This document shows, piece after piece, positions 54,706 to 64,000 of a stretch of 64,000 nucleotides of DNA (its first letter is position 1; every line of letters starts with the position of its first letter). A model generated the notes under the pieces. The model made no database searches. It saw only the letters and a list, made by a program, of their open reading frames with translations, and was not told the DNA's origin. The translations under genes and the position numbers were made by a program. This stretch comes from Bifidobacterium asteroides (GTDB taxonomy: Bacteria; Actinomycetota; Actinomycetes; Actinomycetales; Bifidobacteriaceae): contig NZ_CP048272.1 of NCBI RefSeq assembly GCF_019469425.1, forward strand, positions 124,001 to 188,000, written 5' to 3'.

Positions 54706-54833
54706 ATGTTTACAATACATAGATTAAAAGACCAGTTAAACTACGGCTTACCGTTTCGGACAGCGAAGATTCAGCGGAACCAATAAAATGTATATAAAAC
54801 GGTTGTTTTTAATATTAAAATGCTATTTATATT

Positions 54834-55034
54834 TTATTCTTTGTTTGATTCTTCTTCAGAATTTTTAACATCCGTGCCTGTTTTCAGCGGATTTGTGTCT
54901 GCTGACTTCGGCTGGTCCGTTTCTTTCTGTTCCAGCCGCCTGATCACATAGGCATTGCCGTCATATCTGAGTCCGCGTTTCCCCGGTGATGATATTCTGC
55001 GATATTCGGCATTCTCCTGCTTGATTGTCCTCTG
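54834..55034 (-). pseudogene. Remnant of a coding region next to repeat copy A
   Basis: A frame open from 55034 to the stop at 54834-54836 reads TIKQENAEYRRISSPGKRGL, then RYDGNAYVIRRLEQKETDQ and KSADTNPLKTGTDVKNSEEE. It has no start codon and a stop just upstream, so it looks like the end of a broken gene. A related start, IKRRSAEYP..GRHD, occurs in repeat copy B near 58040. From 54706 to 54833 and 55101 to 55431 the DNA is AT-rich and I see no gene. Confidence 0.35.
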
Positions 55035-55105
55035 TTAGGGGAAGCTTCACCCGGCTCCAGGAGCCATGATGGCACAGCGGGTTCGCAAGGTACGGCCCCA
55101 ATCAA
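55003..55105. repeat. Repeat copy A (pair with 58031-58132)
   Basis: About 100 bp, tattcggca...ttctcc.gcttgat, then ccatgatggc.cagcgggttcgc, with clear similarity to copy B (roughly three quarters of bases by eye), same orientation. Confidence 0.75.
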
Positions 55106-55431
55106 GCAGTCATGTTCTGGCCACTAGAGGAAAAGGACTGTTGAAAGCAAAGGACAAACATTTCTGCATTGTTTAATACCTTATTTCTTCTTATTATTTC
55201 ATTTGCTTCCGCCCATAGCCTGACTGCTTCCTGCTCCGCTTTCGTCATTTTTCAAATGTGATGCTTGTGATTTAGATTTGCTCAGATAAGCATATTGGGT
55301 GCTCGGATAAAAGTGATAATTTATTTATAAAAAGAAATAACTCACTCGCAATATAGCTGAGGGGTGTATTATATTCGATTGAAACAGAGATGTTTACGAT
55401 CAATTTAATCTGACTACGGGAGAAGACAGAT

Positions 55432-56574
55432 ATGACCACCAGACTTTCTATCGGTAAACGAATAATAGGACTGTTTGCCGCTGCATTAGTTTTTTCAACG
55501 CTGACTACAGGAGTAGCATCTGCGCAGACACCTGACCTGGACACAAACCAACTGGAATCCATAGTCACCAGATACGGTAAAAAAATTGAAAATAGTTATT
55601 CTGGTGTCCAGATGCGTTTCAATGATAAAGAAGACCAGCTGGCGCAAAAGAATGGCATTAATTCTACATCGTACAAAGAGTCAGGATTATCTTTGAAAGA
55701 CGTATCCACTACCACCAAGCTAATCGGTACTCAAAAAACCGACTCCGGTTATCAGGTACTGAGTGAAATTACCACTAAAATGGTACTAGTGCCAGAGGCC
55801 GGTACCACAATTACAATTGCTGGTGAAAACAGGAACCATTTGGATTCCTCCGCAACGGATCTTCATTCAATAAGTATCGCACTCACAAAAGGCAATGATG
55901 CGGATGGCTACACCGTTGTCGGTGATGAAATACAATATCCAGACGAACAAAATGATGAAACACCGGATATGATTAATGTTCCTCAATCAGTTCCAAACTC
56001 GGCTGAAACAAGAGAATCGTCAGACCCCTTTGCGAATCGAGCGGGATTGAATTATATAAAGATGTCCAAATATGCTGAAAAATGGACTGAAGATGCTCCG
56101 GGTAATAAGATGAATCCGGACTTCCCTATCTACGATGAAAAGAACGGGAACTGCGCTAATTTTGCTTCTCAAGCTATATATGCAGGAGGTCTAAAAACCA
56201 CCTTCGGCAATTCACTGCAGATATGGGATGATCATGTATGGACATGGAATCTTGCCGGTATAGCCAAGGCTTCGCATACTTGGTCAACGGCACAGCATAA
56301 CTATAATTATATGAAGGATTCTTCTGGTGCTTTTACCGAAGAGGACAGCCCGTGGCGGGTTGGTCAAGGCGGTCTTATTTATGGCGATTGGGACAATGAT
56401 GGATCCTTCAACCATGTAATGGTAGTAGTCGGATACATCAATGATGGCTATAATTCAACTCCAGTTATTTGCCAAAAGAGCGCTCCACGCCATGACTACC
56501 CCTTTAGGGATTCCGTAAAAAATGCTCCAAAAACGACCAGATGGGCCGGTCTGCAATGGAAAGCGGAATGGTAA
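55432..56574 (+). CDS. Secreted putative amidase (Amidase_6 domain)
   Basis: 380 residues. Sec signal peptide (MTTRLSIGKRIIGLFAAALV...SAQT) cleaved near Ala-Ser-Ala at about 31. An unrecognised middle region (~32-190) is followed by an Amidase_6-type domain (~205-375): NGNCANFASQAIYAGG with Cys241, TWSTAQHNYNYM and DGSFNHVMVVVGYI with His328. This C/H pair is typical of a papain-like amidase fold acting on peptide bonds, for example in cell walls. Start has gggagaag upstream. GC is clearly lower than core genes, so likely acquired. Adjacent small membrane protein gene 13 bp downstream. Confidence 0.82.
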   Translation: MTTRLSIGKRIIGLFAAALVFSTLTTGVASAQTPDLDTNQLESIVTRYGKKIENSYSGVQMRFNDKEDQLAQKNGINSTSYKESGLSLKDVSTTTKLIGTQKTDSGYQVLSEITTKMVLVPEAGTTITIAGENRNHLDSSATDLHSISIALTKGNDADGYTVVGDEIQYPDEQNDETPDMINVPQSVPNSAETRESSDPFANRAGLNYIKMSKYAEKWTEDAPGNKMNPDFPIYDEKNGNCANFASQAIYAGGLKTTFGNSLQIWDDHVWTWNLAGIAKASHTWSTAQHNYNYMKDSSGAFTEEDSPWRVGQGGLIYGDWDNDGSFNHVMVVVGYINDGYNSTPVICQKSAPRHDYPFRDSVKNAPKTTRWAGLQWKAEW

Positions 56575-56587
56575 GGCTTAGGCAGGC

Positions 56588-57034
56588 TTGATTGGTTTGA
56601 AAACGCATGTTCGTAAACCGGTAATACAACGAAAATGGTTCCGTATCGGTTTACGGGCATGCATTATTTATATAGGAATATGGATACTATGTTTTGCGAG
56701 TCTTGCGATTAAAAGTGATCAGTATTCATGGGATTTGCGCCTATACGAAGAAACAGCTGAAAACGAGGTATCAACATATAGCACATTCCAAGAAATTGAT
56801 TCTAAGATAAAAATTAATCAGCCATTACCAACTTTTAGCTGCAGAACAAGGCCGGAGATAATCGATTGTGCCACACGGCCTAACCCGCCGACAACGGGCA
56901 TTCCTATGATTACCGCGATGATTTACGATTATGTACATGTTTCCAACGCCGACAGCGTTTTGCATAATTCTACGCTGGAACACCTGACTAATATTGATTT
57001 AATGAGTACCGAATTTCGTCATCATTTTGAATAG
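56588..57034 (+). CDS. Small membrane-anchored protein, partner of the secreted amidase
   Basis: 148 residues from TTG 56588; the start is uncertain. Basic N-terminus, one TM segment (ACIIYIGIWILCFASLAI), then an outside domain with two Cys (FSCRTRPEIIDC). No family recognised. Located 13 bp after the amidase stop, same strand and same low GC, so co-expressed. Its outward domain could bind the amidase; immunity or anchoring is a guess. Confidence 0.6.
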   Translation: MIGLKTHVRKPVIQRKWFRIGLRACIIYIGIWILCFASLAIKSDQYSWDLRLYEETAENEVSTYSTFQEIDSKIKINQPLPTFSCRTRPEIIDCATRPNPPTTGIPMITAMIYDYVHVSNADSVLHNSTLEHLTNIDLMSTEFRHHFE

Positions 57035-57233
57035 CAGCATAGGGAGTTAGTTAGCACATTATTTTGGATTAAGAACAATTCACGATCTCAACTATTCAAA
57101 TACGATATTCCCATGATCCCGCCACCATTCCTACGTCCCCGGACGTCACAAATGGCATTGCACTACATGCCGATCCACCGCAGCGCGCCCAGCAGAAGGG
57201 GACGGAGTTTCTTCTCATAGTCATAAAGTGCAT

Positions 57234-57245
57234 TACAATAGTGGT
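57234..57245 (+). promoter_or_regulatory. -10 element directly before a toxin-like ATG (leaderless transcript)
   Basis: TACAAT at 57234-57239 is a strong -10, 6 bp before ATG 57246. A start site ~7 bp downstream would be at the ATG itself, giving a leaderless mRNA, common in actinobacteria. No clear -35. Confidence 0.5.
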
Positions 57246-57595
57246 ATGGCGATTAGGTTCACGGATTCGACGCACCGGCATTTCTGCGAGGACCGCCTCG
57301 ACGAAGCCATGGTGCTCAGGGCCATGGGTGAACCGGTATGGACCGCGATCGTTGACCGGACGACCCGTCCGTGCTACCGTCGGCGCTCGGGGATCCGCCG
57401 ATAGCGCTCATCGTGTGCAAAAGGCACCCAGGCGCATTGGACGACGACCTGCTCGAAGTGCTCATCCACCCCGATGGGCCCGACATGCGGGTATTCCACG
57501 TCATGCACCTGGGCGGACTGTGGCGCGACTACTGGCACCGCTGGCCCGACGGCCGGGGCGGGAACAGGACGACGACGGAAAGGAAACGGCAATGA
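57246..57595 (+). pseudogene. Frame-disrupted toxin-like gene, second copy
   Basis: Begins ATG 57246 (MAIRFTDSTHRHFCEDRLDE, then AMVLRAMGEPVWTAIVD) and would stop at 57411-57413. A second frame, open from 57356, continues PDDPSVLPSALGDPPIALIV, CKRHPGALDDDLLEVLIH, RVFHVMHLGGLWRDYWHRWP and ends with TGA at 57593-57595, overlapping the RHH gene start by ATGA. Joining them needs one frameshift near 57353-57362. The RHPGAL, EVLI and WRDY motifs match the 50870-51175 gene. Either inactivated or a real frameshift site. Confidence 0.6.
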
Positions 57596-57972
57596 GCGAC
57601 AAGCACACACGACGCACGACCGTGAGGGCAAGCGAATACGAGAACCGCATGGACCGGCTCGACTGGGCCCCCTCGAAGCCGCCGGTCTCCGCATGGGGCG
57701 GCGAGGAGGCCAGGAGGATCAGCCAGGCCATGCTCGACCCCGACACAGACGCCACGAAGCTGTTCGCCACCCTGATGGGGCGCCCATCGCTCGAGCAGCG
57801 CGAACAGGGCAGGAAACCGAGCGTGCAGCACAGCGTGCGCTTGAGCGAACCCATGGACGAATACGTATCCGCCGCCATCAAGCGCGAGGGGTTGAAGAAC
57901 CGCAGCGAATACTTCCGCATGCTCGTCCAGCGGGACGCCGAAATCCACCACACTGAACTTGTCGGCGCATGA
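57592..57972 (+). CDS. Ribbon-helix-helix protein, putative antitoxin (second copy)
   Basis: 126 residues. The C-terminal RHH domain, VQHSVRLSEPMDEYVSAAIK then EGLKNRSEYFRMLVQRDAE, follows an N-terminal part with RASEYENRMDRLDW and GGEEARRISQAMLDPDTDA and a short linker, GRPSLEQREQGRKPS. This is the common actinobacterial antitoxin layout: a toxin-binding N-terminus and a DNA-binding end. Start at 57592 overlaps the toxin stop (ATGA). Same architecture as the 50186-50548 gene, with low sequence similarity. Confidence 0.8.
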   Translation: MSDKHTRRTTVRASEYENRMDRLDWAPSKPPVSAWGGEEARRISQAMLDPDTDATKLFATLMGRPSLEQREQGRKPSVQHSVRLSEPMDEYVSAAIKREGLKNRSEYFRMLVQRDAEIHHTELVGA

Positions 57973-58030
57973 AACGGGACTGAAGCCGAACCTGCCGGAT
58001 CATGGCGACCACGCATGATCATTCCGGGGT

Positions 58031-58132
58031 ATTCGGCACTTCTCCGCTTGATCATCTGCTGTCAAGGGAAGCCACAGCCGGCCATGTGTGCCATGATGGC
58101 CCAGCGGGTTCGCCGGCTGCGGTCACCATTAA
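58031..58132. repeat. Repeat copy B (pair with 55003-55105)
   Basis: Same ~100-bp element as copy A, 3 kb away in direct orientation, containing ccatgatggcccagcgggtt. From 58133 to 58747 I see no convincing gene. Confidence 0.75.
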
Positions 58133-58747
58133 ATGGTGATTTCTTCCGCTGGCGAGAGGCGCCGGTGCTTTTCCTGATGAATTTGTACTCGTGATCATGT
58201 CTTTCATGCGAGCTTGAGCTCGGCTATTACATGTTTAATCTATTTAGTGACTATCTGCGGGGTGTCTGCTGATCATTGCGGCGTGACTATGGGTGTTTTT
58301 GAAGCACAGATTGACTCTGTTGGTGCTGCGAATAGGTGGAGAGACAGGATGGGGCGAGTGAATGCCGAGGAGCTGGGGAGCGCGATTATTCCTGTTCGAA
58401 TTTCATGGACCCTATTGGTATTTGGTTCCAGTCCTCGTCGGTGCTGATAAGGGCATGTCCAGGGCATCAGAGCTTTGTTCGGGCGGGAAGACTTCGGCTT
58501 CCGGAGTCGATTCGCTGTCCTTCTTCTGGGGCAGGGGTTCGCTACCTGATGCAGAGTATCCGCGTGTTAGGGGTGCCGGTGTTCCAAAACGACGCTGACA
58601 GGGGGCCGGTACAGTCGGAGTGAGCCTGTAGTGAGACGGAAGACGGCGCAAGGATTGCCATAGTGGGCCCTGCAGGTTCTTGCAGGACCCATCAGAAATC
58701 TGCAGATCGCAGATCTGTTCCAGCAATTGCGCGGGGCAGTCAGCGAA

Positions 58748-59503
58748 TCAACCCTGTCCGGCGATGGTTTTGTCGACGAGTTTGGGCAGTGCCTCTTCGA
58801 TGGGTTCGTGGATGAGTCGGGTTGCCAGAGAATCATACTGGGTTGAACCCATGTTCATGATGGTGATTGGCACACCTGCCTGGGCTGCCACCGGCACCAG
58901 CGAGGCGGCCGGATACACCTCCAAAGTGGAGCCGATCACCCAGAATTGATCGGCCTGGCTGGCCAGTCTCATGCTCTTCTCCATGGCTCCCTCGGGCAGG
59001 GCCTGACCGAAGTAGACCACATCAGTCTTGATGATGCCATTGCATGGCATGTTGCCCTGGTAGGGCATGGGCTTGTGGCAGTGTGGATCGGGTTCCTGAT
59101 CAAGCTTGGCCATGATGTCGGCAGTCCGATATGCCTGGCCGCACTTCATGCAATGGGAGCTGCCGATGCTCCCGTGAAGGTTGACGATGACATCATCGGA
59201 GTTGCCGGCTTTCTCGTGAAGGGCATCGAAGTTCTGCGTAGCCAGCAGGTTCAGCATGCCTGCCTGCTCCAGCCTGGCCAGTGCCTTGTGGGCCACTCCG
59301 GGCTGGGCCTTCCAGACAGGCGACTCCTTCTGCCACCGCCATGAATACTCCCGCTGCTTCTTGTCGCTCATGAACAGGTCCAGGTCATAGACATTCATCT
59401 GATCGGGATGCTTGGTCCAAACCCCGTCAGGCCCGCGAAAATCCGGTATGCCGGCTGAGGTCGAGATTCCCGCCCCGGTCAGTACTGCAATTGTTGTGCT
59501 CAT
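58748..59503 (-). CDS. NAD-dependent protein deacylase, sirtuin
   Basis: 251 residues. Removes acyl groups from lysines using NAD+. Motifs: GAGISTSAGIPDFRGP (10-25), ATQNFDALHEKAG (88-100; the family norm is TQNIDGLH), catalytic His110 in VNLHGSIG, zinc Cys118, Cys121, Cys142 and Cys154, and GSTLEVYPAASL. The zinc pairs are 12 residues apart at C142/C154, larger than usual. Likely cytosolic. No operon partners; next feature is the rRNA leader. Confidence 0.92.
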   Translation of the reverse strand: MSTTIAVLTGAGISTSAGIPDFRGPDGVWTKHPDQMNVYDLDLFMSDKKQREYSWRWQKESPVWKAQPGVAHKALARLEQAGMLNLLATQNFDALHEKAGNSDDVIVNLHGSIGSSHCMKCGQAYRTADIMAKLDQEPDPHCHKPMPYQGNMPCNGIIKTDVVYFGQALPEGAMEKSMRLASQADQFWVIGSTLEVYPAASLVPVAAQAGVPITIMNMGSTQYDSLATRLIHEPIEEALPKLVDKTIAGQG

Positions 59504-59870
59504 ACACCCGTCTTACCATCCGTCAACAGAATCCATGACTCGCAGACCAACATAGTCGCGAACATACACCTATATCAACATTCATATTCATAGGCTGTGG
59601 ATGACTGGCGGTCGAGAACGGAAGGTCAACTCCGCATTGGATATAGACGACTATGACCAGAGTTCAAAAGGACTATGAAAAGGACTGAGCCGGCACGCCG
59701 ATGGAACCGGGGCCTGATCGTTCATTTGTGAATAAAATGTGCGCATGAAGCGGGGACTGTGAGCTGAAGGCCCATCTTCGTGAGACTCGAAGTTAGGAAG
59801 GAGCATGTAACGACACGCCGTCTGAGGCCTTGTTATTACTTGTTTTGAGGGTGTTTATGGAAGGGCCGAG

Positions 59871-59898
59871 TTGCGTTTTGGCTGGCTCGTGGTAAGTT
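59871..59898 (+). promoter_or_regulatory. rRNA operon promoter
   Basis: TTGCGT (59871-59876), 16-bp spacer, TAAGTT (59893-59898). Resembles actinobacterial rrn promoters, 255 bp before 16S. Confidence 0.55.
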
Positions 59899-59960
59899 TA
59901 TCTCTTGCTGCTCAACACGGCGGTTCTTCTTCCGGGAGGAAGTTGAATGGCTTGTTGGTG

Positions 59961-60000
59961 TGGTGGTGGTTTGAGAACTCAAGAGCGTGTTTGTGCTACT
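59961..60000 (+). promoter_or_regulatory. boxA-like antitermination element in the rRNA leader
   Basis: The leader carries gtttgagaactc then aagagcgtgtttg. A matching element ggtttgagaactgg then atagtggacg occurs in the 16S-23S spacer at 61908-61928. These are typical actinobacterial boxA-like sequences. Confidence 0.55.
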
Positions 60001-60153
60001 TATAGCTTTTTGATTGCCAGTCCGATGCCTTCCCCTGTTTGGGGTTTCGTGGGAGCGTGTAATTGGTGTCGGGGTTTTTCGTGGGTTGGTTTCCTCCTTA
60101 TGGAAGCCGGCCCGTCAATTATTGATGTGGGCTGTTTCGGCCTTCTTCATGGT

Positions 60154-62084
<1,931 letters not shown>

Positions 62085-64000
62085 TCGTGTTGTCGGCAAG
62101 GGCGCATGGTGGATGCCTTGGCAGACAGGACCGATGAAGGACGCGTGGGGCCGCGATAGGCCTCGGGGAGCCGCCGACAGGGCTTTGATCCGAGGGTGTC
62201 CGAATGGGGTAACCCGCCGGCCGTGATGGGCCGGCACCGCATTCGTGCGGGGGGTACGCAGGGAAGTGAAACATCTCAGTACCTGCAGGAAAGGATATTC
62301 CGTGAGTAGTGGCGAGCGAAAGCGGATGATGGCCAAACCGGTGCCGTGCAAGACCCGTCGGGGGTTGCGGCATGGGTGTTGTGGGACTTGGCGTCCGGGC
62401 TCCGACGGGCCCGGCGGCAGTGATAAAGCGGCGTGTGAGGCGAACGGGATTGAATTCCCGGCCGTAGAGGGTGATGGCCCCGTAGCCGAAGGCGCGCCGC
62501 CTGCCGGTTCTTGTTCCCAAGTAGCGCGGGACTCGTGGAATCCCGTGTGAATCGGCCCCGACCGTGGGGTAAGCCTGAATATTCCTGTCTGACCGATAGC
62601 GTACGAGTACCGTGAGGGAAAGGTGAAAAGCACCCCGGGAGGGGAGTGAAAGAGTTTCTGAAACCGTGTGCCTACAATCCGTCGGAGCCTTTCGGGGTGA
62701 CGGCGTGCCTATCGAAAAATGAGTCTGCGAGTCAGTGGTGCGTGGCGAGGCTAACCCGTGTGGGGCAGCCGTAGCGAAAGCGAGTCCGATAAGGGCGTTT
62801 CCAGTCGCGTGTCCTGGACCCGAAGCGGGATGATCTAGCCCTGGGCAGGTTGAAGCGCGGGTAAGACCGCGTGGAGGACCGAACGGACCTGGGTTGAAAA
62901 CCGGGCCGATGACCTGGGGCTAGGGGTGAAAGGCCAATCAAATTCCGTGATAGCTGGTTCTCTCCGAAATGCATTTCGGTGCAGCGTCGCGTGAGTGCCT
63001 CCATGGGGTAGAGCTACTGGATGCTTGAGGGCCCGTATCGGGTACCGACAGCAGCCAAACTCCGAATACGTGTGAGGTGTATCGCGGCAGTGAGTCGGCG
63101 GGGGATAAGCTCCGTCGTCGAGAGGGAGACAGCCCAGATCGTCGTCTAAGGTCCCCAAGCGCGTGCTAAGTGGGAAAGGATGTGGAGTCGCATAGACAGC
63201 CAGGAGGTTGGCTCAGAAGCAGCCATCCTTGAAAGAGTGCGTAACAGCTCACTGGTCTAGTGGTTCCGCGCCGATAATGTAGCGGGGCTCAAGCACGCCA
63301 CCGAAGACGCGGCAGCGCAGTTCGCTGTGCTGGGTAGGAGAGCGTTCCGCGTGGGGTGAAGCGGCGGCGTGAGCCGGCCGTGGACCGCGTGGAAGTGAGA
63401 ATGCAGACATGAGTAGCGAGAGGCGGGTGAGAATCCCGTCCGCTGGATGACCAAGGGTTCCGGGGCCACGTTCGTCGTCCCCGGGTGAGTCGGGTCCTAA
63501 GGCGAGGCCGACAGGCGTAGTCGAATGGATGAAGGAGTCGATATTCTCCTACCGGCGTCAAGCCGTCCAATCCAAGACGTGGAAGCATGCCCTTACCCGT
63601 GTCGGGCGATGGTCTTCGGACCGTCCGATGGCATGGGACCGGCGTGTGGATGCGTGGCGGGTAGCGCGGGAGTGACACGGAACGGGAGCCGGGCCGCGGT
63701 GGTGGTTATCCGTGGTCAAGCATGCGGCGCGTCGGGCAGGCAAATCCGCCCGGCATGAGCGCGAGGTGTGATGATGGGGGGTCTTGTGCCCCGAATCCGG
63801 TGTGCCGTTCCGTCGAGAAAAGCTTCGGCGTGAGGAGTGGCGCCGCCCGTACCCTAAACCGACACTGGTGGTCAGGTAGAGTATACCAAAGCGATCGAGC
63901 GAATCCTGGTCAAGGAACTCGGCAAATCACTCCCGTGCCTTCGGTATAAGGGAGGCCCCGGCCGGTGAGGCGCCTTTGCGCGCGGAGCCGGCTGGGGCGG
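62085..64000 (+). rRNA. 23S ribosomal RNA, 3'-truncated by window edge
   Basis: Begins just before GCATGGTGGATGCCTTGGCA and continues with the conserved GTACCGTGAGGGAAAGGTGA and TGATAGCTGGTTCTC elements. The 5' end is estimated from homology and may be off by a few bases. About 1.9 kb present. Open frames inside are spurious. Confidence 0.95.

Noticed and set aside
58214-58727. Short ORFs between repeat copy B and the sirtuin gene
   Set aside because: No ribosome-binding sites, no motifs, and conflicting frames; could be remnants but nothing firm.

Overview
The window is chromosomal DNA from a Bifidobacterium. The evidence is an actinobacterial-type rRNA operon at the right end, high-GC core genes with bifidobacterial gene sets (ROK regulators, sugar ABC importers, nagA/nagB, GH36 and GH13 glycosidases), and tight spacing with Shine-Dalgarno starts. 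The 16S looks compatible with the insect-gut (B. asteroides-like) group, but that is an impression and not a computed placement.

Layout. 1-9.3 kb is core: partial tgt (-), an HtrA-type protease, a P1B-type metal ATPase, an FprA-like ferredoxin-NADP reductase, a D-Ala-D-Ala ligase family protein and HtpX. 9.3-14.3 kb holds a NarL-type two-component system read into an FtsX-like permease and an ABC ATPase. 14.2-18.8 kb (-) is an amino-sugar/mannose operon: nagA, nagB, a ROK sugar kinase and a YihS-like aldose-ketose isomerase, facing a divergent ROK repressor with a palindromic operator candidate between them. A tRNA-Gly(CCC) at 20.3 kb is followed by about 1.5 kb of decayed DNA. 21.9-32.1 kb carries housekeeping and transport genes: an esterase, a CPA1 antiporter, a P2-type ATPase, tadA, a TauE-like permease and a PanE-like reductase. 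32.2-43.8 kb is a carbohydrate locus: GH36 alpha-galactosidase, ROK regulator, binding-protein ABC importer, GH13 alpha-glucosidase and an OtsA-OtsB fusion. Threonine dehydratase follows.

45.5-58.1 kb is an accessory island with patchy, often low GC. It contains a three-gene lactococcin 972-type bacteriocin operon (peptide, multi-TM immunity/transport protein, ABC ATPase); a decayed coiled-coil, plasmid-like gene; two related but divergent toxin/RHH-antitoxin-like loci; a membrane protein with a DUF4062 protein; a serine recombinase overlapping an unknown membrane protein; and a secreted putative amidase paired with a small membrane protein. Two diverged copies of a ~100-bp repeat bracket the last part. 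A sirtuin and the rRNA operon (promoter, boxA-like leader, 16S, spacer, partial 23S) close the window.

The strongest candidates for something new are the DUF4062/membrane module, the secreted amidase with its small partner, and the two diverged toxin-antitoxin-like loci, all inside this island. Several island genes are frame-disrupted, so part of the island is decaying.
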